Position numbers and translations under genes: made by a program. From Plotosus lineatus (Eukaryota > Chordata > Actinopteri > Siluriformes > Plotosidae): a stretch of 64,000 bases of DNA. The notes under the pieces are model-generated. The model ran no database searches, was not told the origin of the DNA, and saw nothing but the letters and a program-made list of their open reading frames with translations. Shown piece by piece: positions 37,070-52,143 of the stretch (positions are counted from its first letter, which is position 1; each line of letters opens with the position of its first letter). The DNA lies in contig CM045734.1 in assembly GCA_024760905.1 (NCBI GenBank), forward strand, positions 3,110,247 through 3,174,246, given 5' to 3'.

Positions 37070-37431
37070 TCAACTTCTGTCACCGCTTAATCCTAATTAG
37101 GGTCGCAGGGAGGCTGGCGCCCATCCCAGCCAACTTCAGGCGAGGGCAGAGTACACCCTGGACAGATCGCCAGGCCATCGCAGGACAGAAACACACTGAC
37201 ACCTTTGCAGTCTACTCTTTACAAAGGTCAGCAATGGTTCTTTTACATGCCACACACCATAGACAGTGAGGGACATGGCCGGCCTTTGATAACCCAGTTA
37301 GCTGCACTGGGGGACAGTGACAACCTTGTGGAGAGTGGGACTCGAACCCCCCAACCTTAGGATCGGTGATCCAGCCCCCTATACCACTAGGCCATGACTG
37401 TGCCTTATACCACTATGCCACCACTGCCCTC
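37070..37431 (-). mobile_element. tRNA-headed SINE with L2-like tail, intact target duplication (copy 2)
   Basis: On the minus strand it reads tRNA-like head (ggcctagtggtata ... gggttcgagtcccactctcc), then body cactgtcccccagtgcagct, aactgggttatcaaaggccg, then tail ccagggtgtactctgccctc ... gccagcctccctgcgaccct, aattaggattaagcgg. It is flanked by direct repeats taggttaaaagt at 37058-37069 and 37432-37443, a target-site duplication inside the L2 LINE. This fixes the order of events: L2 first, SINE later. Confidence 0.88.
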
Positions 37432-39004
37432 TAGGTTAAAAGTAGTATTTTATATTCGATGTGAAATGTAAAACTGGGAGTCAATGCAGTGTAAACAAGG
37501 GCGAGGTGATATGCTCGAATTTTCTAGTTCTAGTAACAACTCTTGCTGCTGCATTCTGGACTAACTGGAGTTTGGTTATGTTCCTATTACAACATCAAGA
37601 CAGTAACGCATTACAATAATCTAATCTCAAAGTAACAAAAACATGAACAAGTTTTTCCGCATCACGCAGTGATTATTTTAGCAACATTCTTATTTTAACA
37701 GTCTTATTTTAGCAACATTCCTGAGATGAAAGAAGCCCACCTGAGTAATATTATCTAGATGAGCTTCAAATGAAAGACCAGCAGCAATAACCACTCCTAC
37801 GTCCTTTACTGCTACATATGATAAGACTGAAACGCCATCCAAACTTACTACATCATCAGAAACCTTAGTTCTAGCTACATGAGATCTGAGTACAAGAACT
37901 TCTGTCTTATCAGAGGTTAAAAGGAAGAAGTTAGGAAGCATCCAGTGTCTAATGTCCTTTACACATTTCTCACCTTTATTAAGCAGATGTCTCTCATCTG
38001 GCTTTGCTGAAATATATAACTGTGTGTCATCAGCATAACAATGAAAGTGAATACCATGATCACAAATGATATTACCCAAAGGGAGCATGCATAGAGAAAA
38101 AAGTAATGAGCCTAGGACAGAACCTTGTGGAACACCAAACTTAACATGAGAACATACAAATTACATCCACTAACTGATTATGGACAGTTGAGTAAGATTT
38201 AAATCAGAGAGGTTCCCTTAACTCCAACAACATTTTCTAATCTGTCCAGGAGAATCACGTGATCAATAGTGTCAAAGCTGCACTAAGGTCAAGTAACACA
38301 AGCAGAGAGAGACACAGCTGTGGTTGGAGGCCACCAGTAGGCCATTTAACACCTTAATGAGTGCTGTCTCTGTGCTGTGATGAGGCTTAAAACCTGATTG
38401 ATACATTTCATGAATGTTATTCCTACAAAGACATGAATATAACTGCTGCGCTACAGCTTCTCCTAAGATCTTAGAGGTTAAAGAGAGGTTTGATATTGGT
38501 CCATAGTTGGGCAGCTGAGATGGGTTATGATCAGGTTTTGTAATCAGAAGTTTGATAACTGCTAGTTTATCGAATTTTGGTACATAATCAGTGCTAAGTG
38601 CATTGGTTCGTGTGCTTCATTTGTACCAGAACATAATGCACAGGGGTCTAATGTACTAATATTTTTTCAAGAACATTTCAAGCCGCCCAGTGTTCAGTCT
38701 GCACTCTGTGGTCATACGTAGTTGTGAGGGTCAATTCCAGCCCACAAAGCTAATTTCTCAAGGAGTCTGCGGTGCAGCGACTGCAAGATGATGAAAATAA
38801 TTAGAGGGAGCTACTGTATCACCCTGCAACCTTTAACATAGTAAACTCTTTGTATGGCCTCCAGTATCTGAATATACTGTTGTACCCAGGGGAAACACCT
38901 GGCCATGTGACTGTATTGAAGTCAACCTAATCTATTAAAAGAAACCAATGGAAGGAAATAAAAAACAAAAACAAACAAAAAAACAAACAAACAAACAAAA
39001 AAAA

Positions 39005-39007
<3 letters not shown>

Positions 39008-39058
<51 letters not shown>

Positions 39059-39059
39059 T

Positions 39060-39115
<56 letters not shown>
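39008..39115. repeat. (GT)n(GA)n microsatellite
   Basis: GT run to about 39062, then GA run. Confidence 0.97.
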
Positions 39116-39117
<2 letters not shown>

Positions 39118-39297
39118 TTAAACTGAAAGGAAAGAACAGAGGAACGAAAAAACAGCATATCTGGTACTGATGAAGGGACGACATTGGGACATTTTGCATT
39201 TTACCAAGTTTCATTTACTACTTGCTGCACTTACAGCAAAATAACCACAGGGTGGCACTGTAAGCAAATCTGACCTGAGATAACAACACTTGTATTA

Positions 39298-39399
<102 letters not shown>

Positions 39400-39424
39400 C
39401 TAGAAAACACAAATTTGATTTTTC

Positions 39425-39695
39425 TGTAACACTTGGGAGCGTGTTCTCTCTGTGCTTGCGTGGGTTTCCTCCGGGTACTTTAATTATTCCCACAGTTCAA
39501 AAACATGCACAGTTGGCTAATTGGCTGTTCAAAATCACCCCTGGGTGTGAGTGTGAGTATGAATAGTTGTGTGAGTGTTGGCCCTGCAATAGTCCGGCGA
39601 GCTGTCCAGGGTATACCCCACCCTCTTCAAGAGTCGACTGAGATGGGCCTCCCTGCAACCATAAGTAGGATTAAGTGGTTCAAAAAAAGAATGAA
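39425..39695 (+). mobile_element. SINE, GTTTCCTCTGGGT family (copy 5)
   Basis: gtgggtttcctccgggtact, caaaaacatgcacagttggc, tgagtgtgagtatgaatagt and a tail aggattaagtggttcaaaaa aagaatgaatc. The head is lost into the preceding GT microsatellite region. Confidence 0.75.
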
Positions 39696-40403
39696 TCAAT
39701 GTAACACATGGTTCAGTGTTCGGTTAAGTTCTTATAAAAAAAGTCTACAAATCTTTCTGAAAAGATGAAACCCAGGATGATGCAAATTTATGCAAATGAA
39801 TTGATTTAATTGCTACAGCATGATTTATGGTAGCTTCAGGTGAATTCAGTTATGTTTGTGCGTGATATAGCAGATATTTCCTCGTCTTTGACTATTTTAT
39901 AACAGCTTAAGGTCCAAGGGGTGAAGCTGCTCCTGAACCATCTCTTCTTGCAGGCTAAACAGTTTTAAAGATAATCTCGAATTCAGAAATAAACACCGTA
40001 AACAGCTGATCGAAACCCTCAAAATACAGTAGTCTTCACTTTCTGGCTGATTGTTTTGACTCCACTCAGCTCGGACTTAGCTGGCTGAAATGCTTGGACA
40101 TTGCTGTAAATATTAGCGATATACTCTTGCTTTGAATATTACCTTTGGCTCTGTAAACAACAGGAACACTAGCGTTAATTAATAACATTAACTAACTGAA
40201 TCAAATCGGTAAACTTACTTAGTGCTAGTTTCAGCTGTAGTGACTGGACACGAAACTCATAGTGTTAAAAATTTGTTGTTTGTTGGTACATTTATTCCAT
40301 AATATTTCAGTTACAAATTGTTTCACTAAAAGCTAACACTGCCAATCCAGACTTCATAAACTCACAAGTGGACTAACATTAGCTCAGTCTGAATTTAAAC
40401 ATA
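39696..40403. other. intronic spacer, nothing recognised
   Basis: No coding or repeat family identified. Confidence 0.4.
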
Positions 40404-42022
40404 CAGTGGTATGAAAAAGTATCTGACCCTTTTGGAATTTCTCACATTTCTGCATAAAATCACCATCAAATGTGATCTGATCTTTGTCAAAACAGATGAA
40501 AAAACAGTGTCTGTTTTAAGTAAAACCACCCAAACATTTATATGTTTTCATATTTTAATGAGGATAGCATGCAAATAATGACAGAAGGGGGAGGAATAAG
40601 TAACTGAACCCTCTGCCTAAGGAGACTCAAAGAGCAATTGAAACCAATTTTTACCAAACAATTTAAGTCAGGTGTGTGCCCAATCACTGATGAGTGGCTT
40701 AAAGCTGACCTGCCCACTATAAAAACACACCTGGTAAGAATTGTCTTGATGAGAAGCATTGTCTGATGTTCACCATGGCTCACTCAAAAGAGCTGTCTGA
40801 AGACCTGCGATCAAGAACTGTTGATTTGTAGAAAGCTGGGAAAGGATACAAAACCATCTCTAAAAGTCTGGATGTTCATCAATCAACCATCAGAGAAGTT
40901 GTCTACAAATGGAAAGAGTTTGGCACTGTTGCTTCTTTCCCAAGGAGTGGCCATCCACCAAAGATGACGCCAAGAGTTCAGCGCAGAATACTCAGAGATG
41001 TAAAAAAAAAACACGAGAGTGTCTGCTAAAGACTTACAGAAATCACTGGCACAGTCCAATATCTCTGTGCACACATCAACTATATGTAAAACAATGGCCA
41101 AGAATGGTGTTCATGGGAGGACTCCAAGGAGGAAGCCACTGCTGTCTAAAAAAACATTGTTGCTCGTTTAATGTTCGCAAAAATTCACTTGGACACTCCA
41201 CAGAAGTTTTGGCAAAATATTTTGTGGACTGATGAAACCAAAGTTGAATTGTTTGGGAGGAACACACAACGTCATGTGTGGAGGAAAAATGGAACAGCTC
41301 ACCAACATCAACATCTCATCCCCACCGTGAAGCATGATGGAGGTTGCATCATGGTTCAGGGCTGTTTTGCCGCCTCGGGGCCTGGACAACTTGCAATCAT
41401 TAATGGAAAAATGAATTCAAAAGTTTATCAGGATGTTTTGCAGGCAAACCTGAGGCCGTCTGTCAGACAGTTGAAGCTAAAAAGAGGATGGATGCTGCAA
41501 CAAGACAATGATCCAAAACACAGAAGTAAATCAACTTCAGAATGGTTTCAGAAGAACAAAATACACGGCCAAGGTCAAGAGTGGCCATGTCAAAGTCCAG
41601 ACTTGAACCCCATTGAGATGCTGTGGCATGACCTCAAGACAGCGATTCATGCCAGACATCCCAGGAATCTGACTGAACTACAGCAGTTTTGTAAAGAAGA
41701 ATGGGCCAAGATTAGTCCTGATCAATGTGCCAGACTGATCTTCAGCTACAGGAAGCATCTGGTTGAAGTTATTGCTGCCAAAGGGGGGGGCACAAAATAT
41801 TAAATGTGACGGTTCAGTTACTTATTCCTCCCCCTGCTGTCATTGTTTGGTTGCTATCCTCATTAAAATATGAAAACCTATAAATGTTTGGGTGGTTTTA
41901 GTTAAAGCAGACACTGTTTTTTCATCTGTGTGATTTTTACAAAGATCAGATCACATTTGATGGTGATTTTATGCAGAAATGTGAGAAATTCCAAAAGGTT
42001 CAGATACTTTTTCATACCACTG
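40404..42022 (+). mobile_element. full-length Tc1-like transposon with TA duplication
   Basis: A 1,619 bp element bounded by cagtggtatgaaaaagtatc at 40404 and its inverse gatactttttcataccactg ending at 42022, each next to a TA (40402-40403 and 42023-42024). The inverted repeats continue inward for about 100 bp and more (ctcacatttctgcataaaat against attttatgcagaaatgtgag). Confidence 0.95.
40775..41803 (+). pseudogene. Tc1 transposase, lightly damaged
   Basis: DD34E transposase. The N-terminus MAHSKELSEDLRSRTVDL precedes a TAG at about 40829; an HTH region follows (KTISKSLDVHQSTIREVVYK W). The catalytic half is open from 41171 to the TAA at 41803, with WTDETKVELF (first Asp), MLQQDNDPKHRSKSTSEW (second Asp) and SPDLNPIEMLWHDLK (Glu), ending KHLVEVIAAKGGGTKY. 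Two frameshifts fall in A-runs (about 41001-41010 and 41148-41155). The complete triad, near-full ends and few lesions point to a relatively young copy. Confidence 0.88.
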
Positions 42023-42397
42023 TAAGCTGTCGTTGTAGCATTAGTTTACTTAAATCAGTATAAGTTCTGGATGTTTGCTATCTGTAACAATCAGTCCTGT
42101 GTGCCGTGGAGCAAATGTGAGAGATTTTTAACACTGCCATTCAGAGGATATTCTAAAATATAAAAGAAAACTGACTCTGTAAACAAGTGTTTGCACACTA
42201 ATTCTTTTGTTTTTTGGATGCATTCAAGAAAATGCAAAGCAAAAAAAAAAAAAAACAACAACACTAAAATGTGATAATGATGACTCTCCCTGCTTGAGTG
42301 CCCATGAGAAAGTGCAAGATTCAAGCATGATCCAGTCAGAATAATGCCATAACATCATGAGCCTATCAGATTGCATGATTCCCTTATAGTACAAATG
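42023..42397. other. intronic spacer
   Basis: Contains a short A-run near 42241; nothing else recognised. Confidence 0.4.
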
Positions 42398-42505
42398 CTC
42401 CCCACTTACGTTCATCCTTTTTAGTTTTTTTTTTTTTTCCAAAAAAAAAAAAAAGTCAAATTTTGAGTTTAGACGTACCTACGTTGTATGCTGATGTAAT
42501 GATGC

Positions 42506-42510
<5 letters not shown>
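42398..42510 (-). mobile_element. Tigger-like fragment
   Basis: gctccccacttacgttcatc near 42399 and gtcaaattttgagtttagac near 42454 match the reverse complement of the right end of the 61034-62022 Tigger. The match continues to the internal TA run, where this fragment stops. Confidence 0.65.

Positions 42511-42550
<40 letters not shown>
42511..42550. repeat. (TA)n microsatellite at a LINE 3' end
   Basis: TA run directly next to the RTE-X 3' terminus. Confidence 0.97.
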
Positions 42551-42554
<4 letters not shown>

Positions 42555-45425
42555 TCTTCTTCTTTTCCTTTCGGCTTTTCCCTTCAGGGGTCGCCACAGC
42601 AAATCATCTGCCTCCATCTCACCCTATCCTCTGCATCCTCTTATCTTACACCATCTGCCTTCATGTCCGCCTTCACTGCGTCCATGACTCGTCTCTTTGG
42701 TCTTCCTCTAAGCTTTCTGCCTGGTAGTTCAAACCTCAGCATCTTACTACCAATATACTCACTATCCCTCCTCTGTACATGTCCAAACCATCTCAATCTA
42801 GCCTCTCTGATTTTGTCTCCAAAACGTCTTACATGTGCTGTCCGTCCGATGTGCTCATTTTTGATCCTATCCATCTTTGTTACTCCCAAAGAGAACCTCA
42901 ACATTTTCATCTCTGCTACTTCCAGCTCTGCCTCCTATCTTTTCCTCAGGGCCACTGTTTCTAAACCAGACAACATTGCTGGCCTCAACACCATTTTGTA
43001 CACTTTTCCTTTCATTTTTGCCGATACCTTCATATCACATATCACACCGGACACTTTTCTCCAACCATTCCAACCAGCCTGCACACGCTTCTTCATCTCT
43101 TTTCCACACTCTCCATTGCTCTGGATTCTTGAGCCGAAGTACTTAAAATCCTCCACCTTCCTTATCTCTGCTCCCTGTAACCTCACCATTCCTATTGGGT
43201 CCTTGGCATTCATACACATGTATTCTGTCTTACTGAGGCTAACCTTCATTCCCCTCCTTTCCAGGGCATACTCTCTAGATTTTCCTGCACTTGTTCTCTG
43301 CTCTCACTGCAGATCACAATGTCATCTGCAAACATCATAGTCCATGGGGATTCTTGTCTCACCTCGTCTGTCAGCCTGTCCATCACCATAGCAAACAAGA
43401 AGGGGCTCAGAGCTGACCCTTGATGCAGTCCCACCTCCACCTTGAACTCTTCTGTCACACCGACAGCACACCTCACCACTGTCTTACATCTCTCATACAT
43501 GTCCTGCACCACTCTAACATAGTTCTCTGCCACTCCAGACTTTCTCATGCAATACCACAGTTCATCTCTTCGCCCCCTGTCATATGCTTTCTCCAGATCC
43601 ACAAAGGCACAATGCAGCTCCTTCTGACCTTCTATATTAACATCCTCAAAGAAAACACTGCATCTGTGGTGCTCTTTCTTGGCATGAAACCAAACTGTTG
43701 TTCACAAATGCTGACCTCTGCATTTAGTCTAACTTCCACTTTTCGTTCCCATAACTTCATCGTATGGCTCATCAACTTTATCCCTCCGCAGTTGCCACAA
43801 CTCTGCATGACTCCCTTGCTCTTAAAAATGGGCACCATCACACTTCTCCTCCATTCCGCTGGCATCCTCTCACTCTCTAAGACCTTGTTGAATGTTCTTG
43901 TCAGGAAATCTACTGCTACCTCTCCTAGACACTTCCATACCTCCACCAGTATGTCATCAGGAACAATTGCCTTTCCATTCTTCATCCTCTCCAATGCCCT
44001 CCTCACTTCACCCTTAATAATCTTTGCTACTTCCTGGTCCTCAACAGTCACCCCTTCTACTCTTTTTTCTCTCTTATTTTCCTCATTCATCAGCTCTTCA
44101 AAGTATTTTATCCATCTTCCCAGCACACTTCTGTCATCAGTCAACACATTTCCCTCTCTGTCCTTAATCACAAAAACTTGCTGCATGTCCTTCCCATCTC
44201 TATTTCTCTGCTGTGCCAACCCATATAAATCATTTTCTCCCTCTTTACTTTCCAACCTAGTATACAAGTCATCATATGCCCTCTGTTTGGCCTTCGACAC
44301 TGCTACCTTTGCCTTATGCTGTGTCTCCCTGTACTCCTGTTTACTCTCTTCAGTTCTCTCAATGTCCCACTACTATTTAGCTAACTTCTTCCTTTGTACA
44401 CACTCCTGCATTTCCTCATTCCACCACCAAGTCTCCTTATCTCCTCTCCTTCCAGATGACACACCAAGTATTCTCCTACCTGTCTCCCTGATCACATTAG
44501 TTGTAGTTGTCCAGTCATCTGGAAGCACTTCCTGACCACCCAAAGCCATTTTCAACTCCTCCTTGAAGACAACCCGACACTCTTCCTTGTTCAGCTTCCA
44601 CCACTTTGTCTTCTGCTCTGCCTTTGCCTTTTTCACCTTCCTCACCATCAGCGTCATCCTGCACACCACCATCCTATGCTGTTTGGCAACACTCTCACCT
44701 GCTACTACTTTGCAGTCACTGACTTCCTTCAAATTACATCGGCTGCGGAAAATGTAGTCTACCTGTGTGCTCCTCTCTCTTCTGGAAGAAAGTATTTACC
44801 ACAGCCATTTCCATCCTTTTTTGCAAAATTTACCAACATCTGTCCTTCTGTGTTCCTGTCCTGGATACCAAACCTGCCCATCACTTCCTCGTCCCCTCTG
44901 TTTCCTTCACCAACATGTCCATTGAAGTCTGCCCCAATGACCACTCTTTCATCTCTGGGGGTACTCTGCATCACTTCATCTAAGTCACTCCAGAATCTCT
45001 CCTTCTCTTCTTGCTCACATCCTGCCTGTGGGGCATAAGCACTAACAACATTGAACATCACACCTTCAATTTCCAACTTGAGACTCATCACTCTGTCTGA
45101 CACTCTTTTCACTTCTAGAACATTCCTGACAAACCCCTCCTTCAAGATGACTCCTACTCCATTTCTCTTCCAATTCACACCATGAAAAAACAGCTTAAAC
45201 CCTGCTCCTATGCTTCTAGCCTTGCTATCTTTGCACCTGGTCTCCTGAACACACAGTATGTCCACCTTCCTCCTCTGCATCATGTCAGCCAGCTCTTTAC
45301 CTTTTCTTTGCATAGCTCCATCATTCAAAGTCCCGACTTTCAGTCCTAGACTCATGCCTTTCCTCTTCTCTCTCTGCCTACGGACATGCCTCCCGCCTCC
45401 CCTTCTTCGACGTCTTCGACCAACA
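42551..45425 (-). mobile_element. RTE-X/Expander-like LINE, copy 1 (endonuclease and RT)
   Basis: The longest RTE-X copy. On the minus strand an APE-type endonuclease (45425-44759) shows KVGTLNDGAMQRKGKELADM, VDILCVQETRCKDSKARSIG, NVVSAYAPQAGCEQEEKERF and VVIGADFNGHVGEGNRGDEE. The linker and RT follow (44732-43246): EEVSKIIK-type DQEVAKIIKGEVRRALERMK, NGKAIVPDDILVEVWK, EQQFGFMPRKSTTDAVFSLR, ELWYCMRKSGVAENYVRVVQ, VGLHQGSALSPFLFAMVMDR and MMFADDIVICSES. The C-terminal domain is at 43249-42641 (GWNGWRKVSGVICDMK, RRFGDKIREARLRWFGHVQR). Several stops and frameshifts. The 5' end is cut at gttggtcgaagacg, next to Tc1 sequence; the 3' end is gacccctgaagggaaaagcc plus AAGAAG. Confidence 0.9.
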
Positions 45426-46476
45426 GATGATATTCGAGACCTTAAACAGCACTGCACCACAAACAGGAATGCTACTGGACAGGAAATCACAGAATGGGCT
45501 CAGCAATACTGTACTTTCAGAAACCATTGTCGGTGAACACAATCCACTGTTCCATCCGCCGTCACCAGCTGAAACTCTACAGTACAAAGAAGAAGCCATT
45601 TCTAAACAGGACCCAGAAGCGCAGGTGTTTTCTCTGGGCCAGGGGTCATTTAAAATGGAGTGTGGCAAAGTGGAAAACTATTCTGTGGACAGACAAATCA
45701 CGATTCAAAGTTCTTTATAGAAAACTGGAACACCATGTCATCCGGACTAAAGAGGACAAGGACAGCCCAAGTTGTTATCAGCGCTCAGTTCAGAAGCCTG
45801 CATCTGTGATGGTATGGGGTTGCATGAGTGTGTGTGGCATGGGCAGCTCGCACATCTGGAAAGGCACTGTCAATGCAGAAAGTCATATTCAGGATCTAGA
45901 ACAACATATGCTCCCATCCAGACGCCGTCTCTTTCAGAGAGGACCTTGCATTTATCAACATGATAATGCCAGACCACATGCAGCATTAATTACAACATCA
46001 TGGCTGCGTAGAAAAAGGATCCGGGTATTGAAATGTCCAGCCTGCAGTCCAAATCTTTCACCTATAGAGACATTTGGCGCATCATAAAGAGGACGGTGCA
46101 ACAAAGAAGGCCCAAGATAGTTGGACAGTTCGAGGCCTGTATTCGACACGAATGAGACAGCGTTCCTATTTCTAAACTTCAGAAACTTGTTTCCTCGGTC
46201 CTCAGATATTTACAGACTGTTGTGAGAAGAAGAGAGGACGCCTCACAGTGGTGAAAATGACCTTGTTCAAACTTTATTAAGATTTGTTGACACCATTAAA
46301 TTTAAGATCAACATATTTTTCCTTAAAATGAAACATTTCCTCAGTTTAAAGTTTTGATCCTGTCATCTATGTTCTATTCAGAATAAAATATTGAAATTTG
46401 GCACTTCCACATCATTGCATTCAGATTTTATTCATAATTTTTAATAGTGTTCCAACTTTTTTGGAATCCAGTTTGT
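45426..46476 (+). mobile_element. Tc1-like transposon, 5'-truncated
   Basis: Starts abruptly at the 5' end of the RTE-X copy and ends with gtgttccaacttttttggaa near 46448-46467, the terminal repeat of a common fish Tc1 family. The left inverted repeat was not found. Confidence 0.8.
45430..46254 (+). pseudogene. Tc1 transposase pseudogene
   Basis: From DIRDLKQHCTTNRNATGQE (HTH region, 45430) across a frameshift at about 45520 into the catalytic part AKWKTILWTDKSRFKVLY (first Asp; the usual Glu after it is Lys), QKPASVMVWGCMSVCGMGSS, IYQHDNARPHAALITTSWLR (second Asp) and CSPNLSPIE (Glu kept, preceding Asp changed to Asn). A frameshift at about 46065 leads to the C-terminal RREDASQW and TGA at 46252-46254. 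Inactive. Confidence 0.82.
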
Positions 46477-46859
46477 AGTACATTACGTCATACAAGGTCT
46501 CTTCCACTTTAGAGTCAGAAAATATTCAACATTTTGTCCATTTTATGTGTGTTATTTCTTCAAAAATAAGAAAAGAGAATCTCACATGAGCGGTGTGAGT
46601 ACAAAGATAAAAGCACCTCAGGAGCAGGTATTTAACATGGCAGTGGTGTGAGAAGTACGGGACTCTTGCACAATTTAAACACTACAGAAGCTTTCAAGAG
46701 ATGTGCAACCCATTCACAAAGCTAAAACCATGAACCAGTCAAAAGAGCACTTGAAGAGCCAATGGATAGAAAGATAAAATATTTCCAGTTTAAACTCTTC
46801 AACATGACTTCACCTTTCAGATTTTACCAAATTATTTTTTTTTTCATTGATTTATTTCT
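46477..46859. other. intronic spacer, nothing recognised
   Basis: No coding or repeat family identified. Confidence 0.4.
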
Positions 46860-47110
46860 GAACTGCTTACTCCTAATTAGGATCGCGGGGAGGCTGACGC
46901 CCATCTCAGCTGGCTCTGGTTGAGAGTGGGGTACACCCTGGACAGCTCGCCAGGCCATCGCAGACCTATGGATGATTCTGAACAGTCAATTAACTTCCTT
47001 TGCATGTTTTTGGACTATGGAAGGAAAGCGGAATTACCAGAGGAAACCCACACAAGCACGGGGAGAACATATAAAGTCCGAATGGAAACACCCGAGCGAG
47101 AATTGAACTC
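46860..47110 (-). mobile_element. SINE, GTTTCCTCTGGGT family (copy 6)
   Basis: Reverse complement of the family: cctaattaggatcgcgggga, ggggtacaccctggacagct, tgcatgtttttggactatgg, agaggaaacccacacaagca and the B-box side attgaactcagga. Confidence 0.8.
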
Positions 47111-47147
47111 AGGACCTTTTTTTAATTAATTTATTTTTAATCAATAG

Positions 47148-47247
47148 GGCAGTGGTGGCCTGATGGTAAAAGGTGCTGGATTGCTGATTCTAAGGTTGGG
47201 GGTTTGAGTCCCACTCTCCACAAGGTTGTCACTGAACACCCCCCCCC

Positions 47248-47279
<32 letters not shown>

Positions 47280-47468
47280 CAGTGCATCTAACTAGGTTAT
47301 CAAAGGCCGGCCATGTCTCAAAGAGTAGGCTGCAAAGCTGTCAGCGTCTTTGTCCCTTGCGAAAGGCTTGTGTCAGGAAGGGCATCCGACGGAAAAACCA
47401 ATGCCAAATCAAACTTTTGCTGTGGTGACCCCTGAAAGAAAAAAAGGAGCAGCCGAAAGAAAAAGATT
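47148..47468 (+). mobile_element. tRNA-headed SINE, RTE-type tail (copy 2)
   Basis: Head gcagtggtggcctgatggta with B box ggtttgagtcc (47201-47211), then caaggttgtcactgaacacc and a C-run/CA expansion. The body is gtgcatctaactaggttatc aaaggccggcc; the tail is gtgtcaggaagggcatccga, caaatcaaac, ctgtggtgacccctgaaaga and AAG-rich end. Confidence 0.82.
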
Positions 47469-47470
47469 TT

Positions 47471-47772
47471 TAGTAAATATTATTTTAGTCTGTAATTGAT
47501 TTTAATTTCAAGATCTCAGCGCTGCATGTGCATCTGACACCAAACTTTTGATCAGTTTCTGAAAGATAAAGTTTAAGTGCATGGGCGGGCCCCATGGTCA
47601 GTGGGTTTATATTTAATATGTCTCCTCTGTCCCCCTCCCTGTCTTTGTCTCTCTCACTGGGGACCTATTAGTGATCACATTCATCATGCCCTTCATTCAC
47701 TCTAAACACATTAAGGAAATTGCTTTACTAACAGATGAAAGCTTTTCAATTAGTTTGCCTGCCAGAGACCCT

Positions 47773-47773
<1 letters not shown>
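47471..47773. other. intronic sequence without recognised repeats
   Basis: From 47590 to 47770 the sequence looks non-repetitive and AT-rich with homeodomain-like cores (ttagt, caattagt). It could be unique or regulatory DNA; no direct evidence. Confidence 0.3.
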
Positions 47774-47812
<39 letters not shown>

Positions 47813-47864
47813 GAGATACAAAATGGAGAAATTCATACGCTGTTCAATCTTAGCCTCAATTCTC

Positions 47865-47896
<32 letters not shown>

Positions 47897-47930
47897 AAAA
47901 TAAATAAAAAAAAAGTTCTACCCAGAAAAT

Positions 47931-48003
<73 letters not shown>
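47774..48003. repeat. GT, TG/TA and CT/TA microsatellites
   Basis: (GT)n at 47774-47811, (GT)(TA) at 47864-47895, (CT)n at 47931-47953 and (TA)n at 47954-48003. The last abuts an RTE-X 3' end. Confidence 0.95.

Positions 48004-51677
<3,674 letters not shown>

Positions 51678-51771
<94 letters not shown>
51678..51771. repeat. (TA)n microsatellite
   Basis: TA run with one CA interruption, right next to the Tc1 end. Confidence 0.97.
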
Positions 51772-51775
<4 letters not shown>

Positions 51776-51985
51776 ATTCTATTTTTGTACCATTCCTTCA
51801 AAATCCATTCATTTCCTTTATAAACATAACTCTTGACTCTTCAAATTTTTATAATAATCATTATTTCTATCAGTAAAGAAATGGAAGTGACTTCCTATAA
51901 TGATCGAAAAATGTCAATTACTACAAAAAGAAAAATATATTATATCTTTAAAATCAAGGCATCAAGGCTTTTCAACATAAATGAT

Positions 51986-51989
<4 letters not shown>

Positions 51990-52064
<75 letters not shown>
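51990..52064. repeat. (TA)n microsatellite
   Basis: About 37 TA units. Confidence 0.97.
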
Positions 52065-52070
<6 letters not shown>

Positions 52071-52143
52071 AAAAAATTTAAGAATATTTGGAAATGTTCT
52101 AGATATATTTAGCGATTTTGTGAATTGGCCTTAATTTCAGAAA

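Larger units (their letters stand above)
35885..38640 (-). mobile_element. L2-type LINE, interrupted by a SINE
   Basis: Minus-strand non-LTR element. Reverse transcriptase pieces run from high to low coordinate: [20 protein letters not shown] and [19 protein letters not shown] (38510-38340), [19 protein letters not shown] (38140-38080), [19 protein letters not shown] (about 38060-37990), [18 protein letters not shown], and the C-terminal SFSYKAPQLYNNLPVSVRDS (about 36930-36860). YADD is intact, but frameshifts and stops are frequent. The 3' end reads aaagctgctttgcaaccatg ... aaaagcgccgtacaaataaa then a (TGAAC/TTGAA)-like tail at 35885, as in teleost L2 elements. A SINE at 37070-37431 and a GA microsatellite at 36437-36525 interrupt it. 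Confidence 0.8.

Noticed and set aside
43420..44535. Plus-strand 371-codon open frame
   Set aside because: Lies antisense to the RTE-X reverse transcriptase, whose minus-strand frame carries the real motifs.
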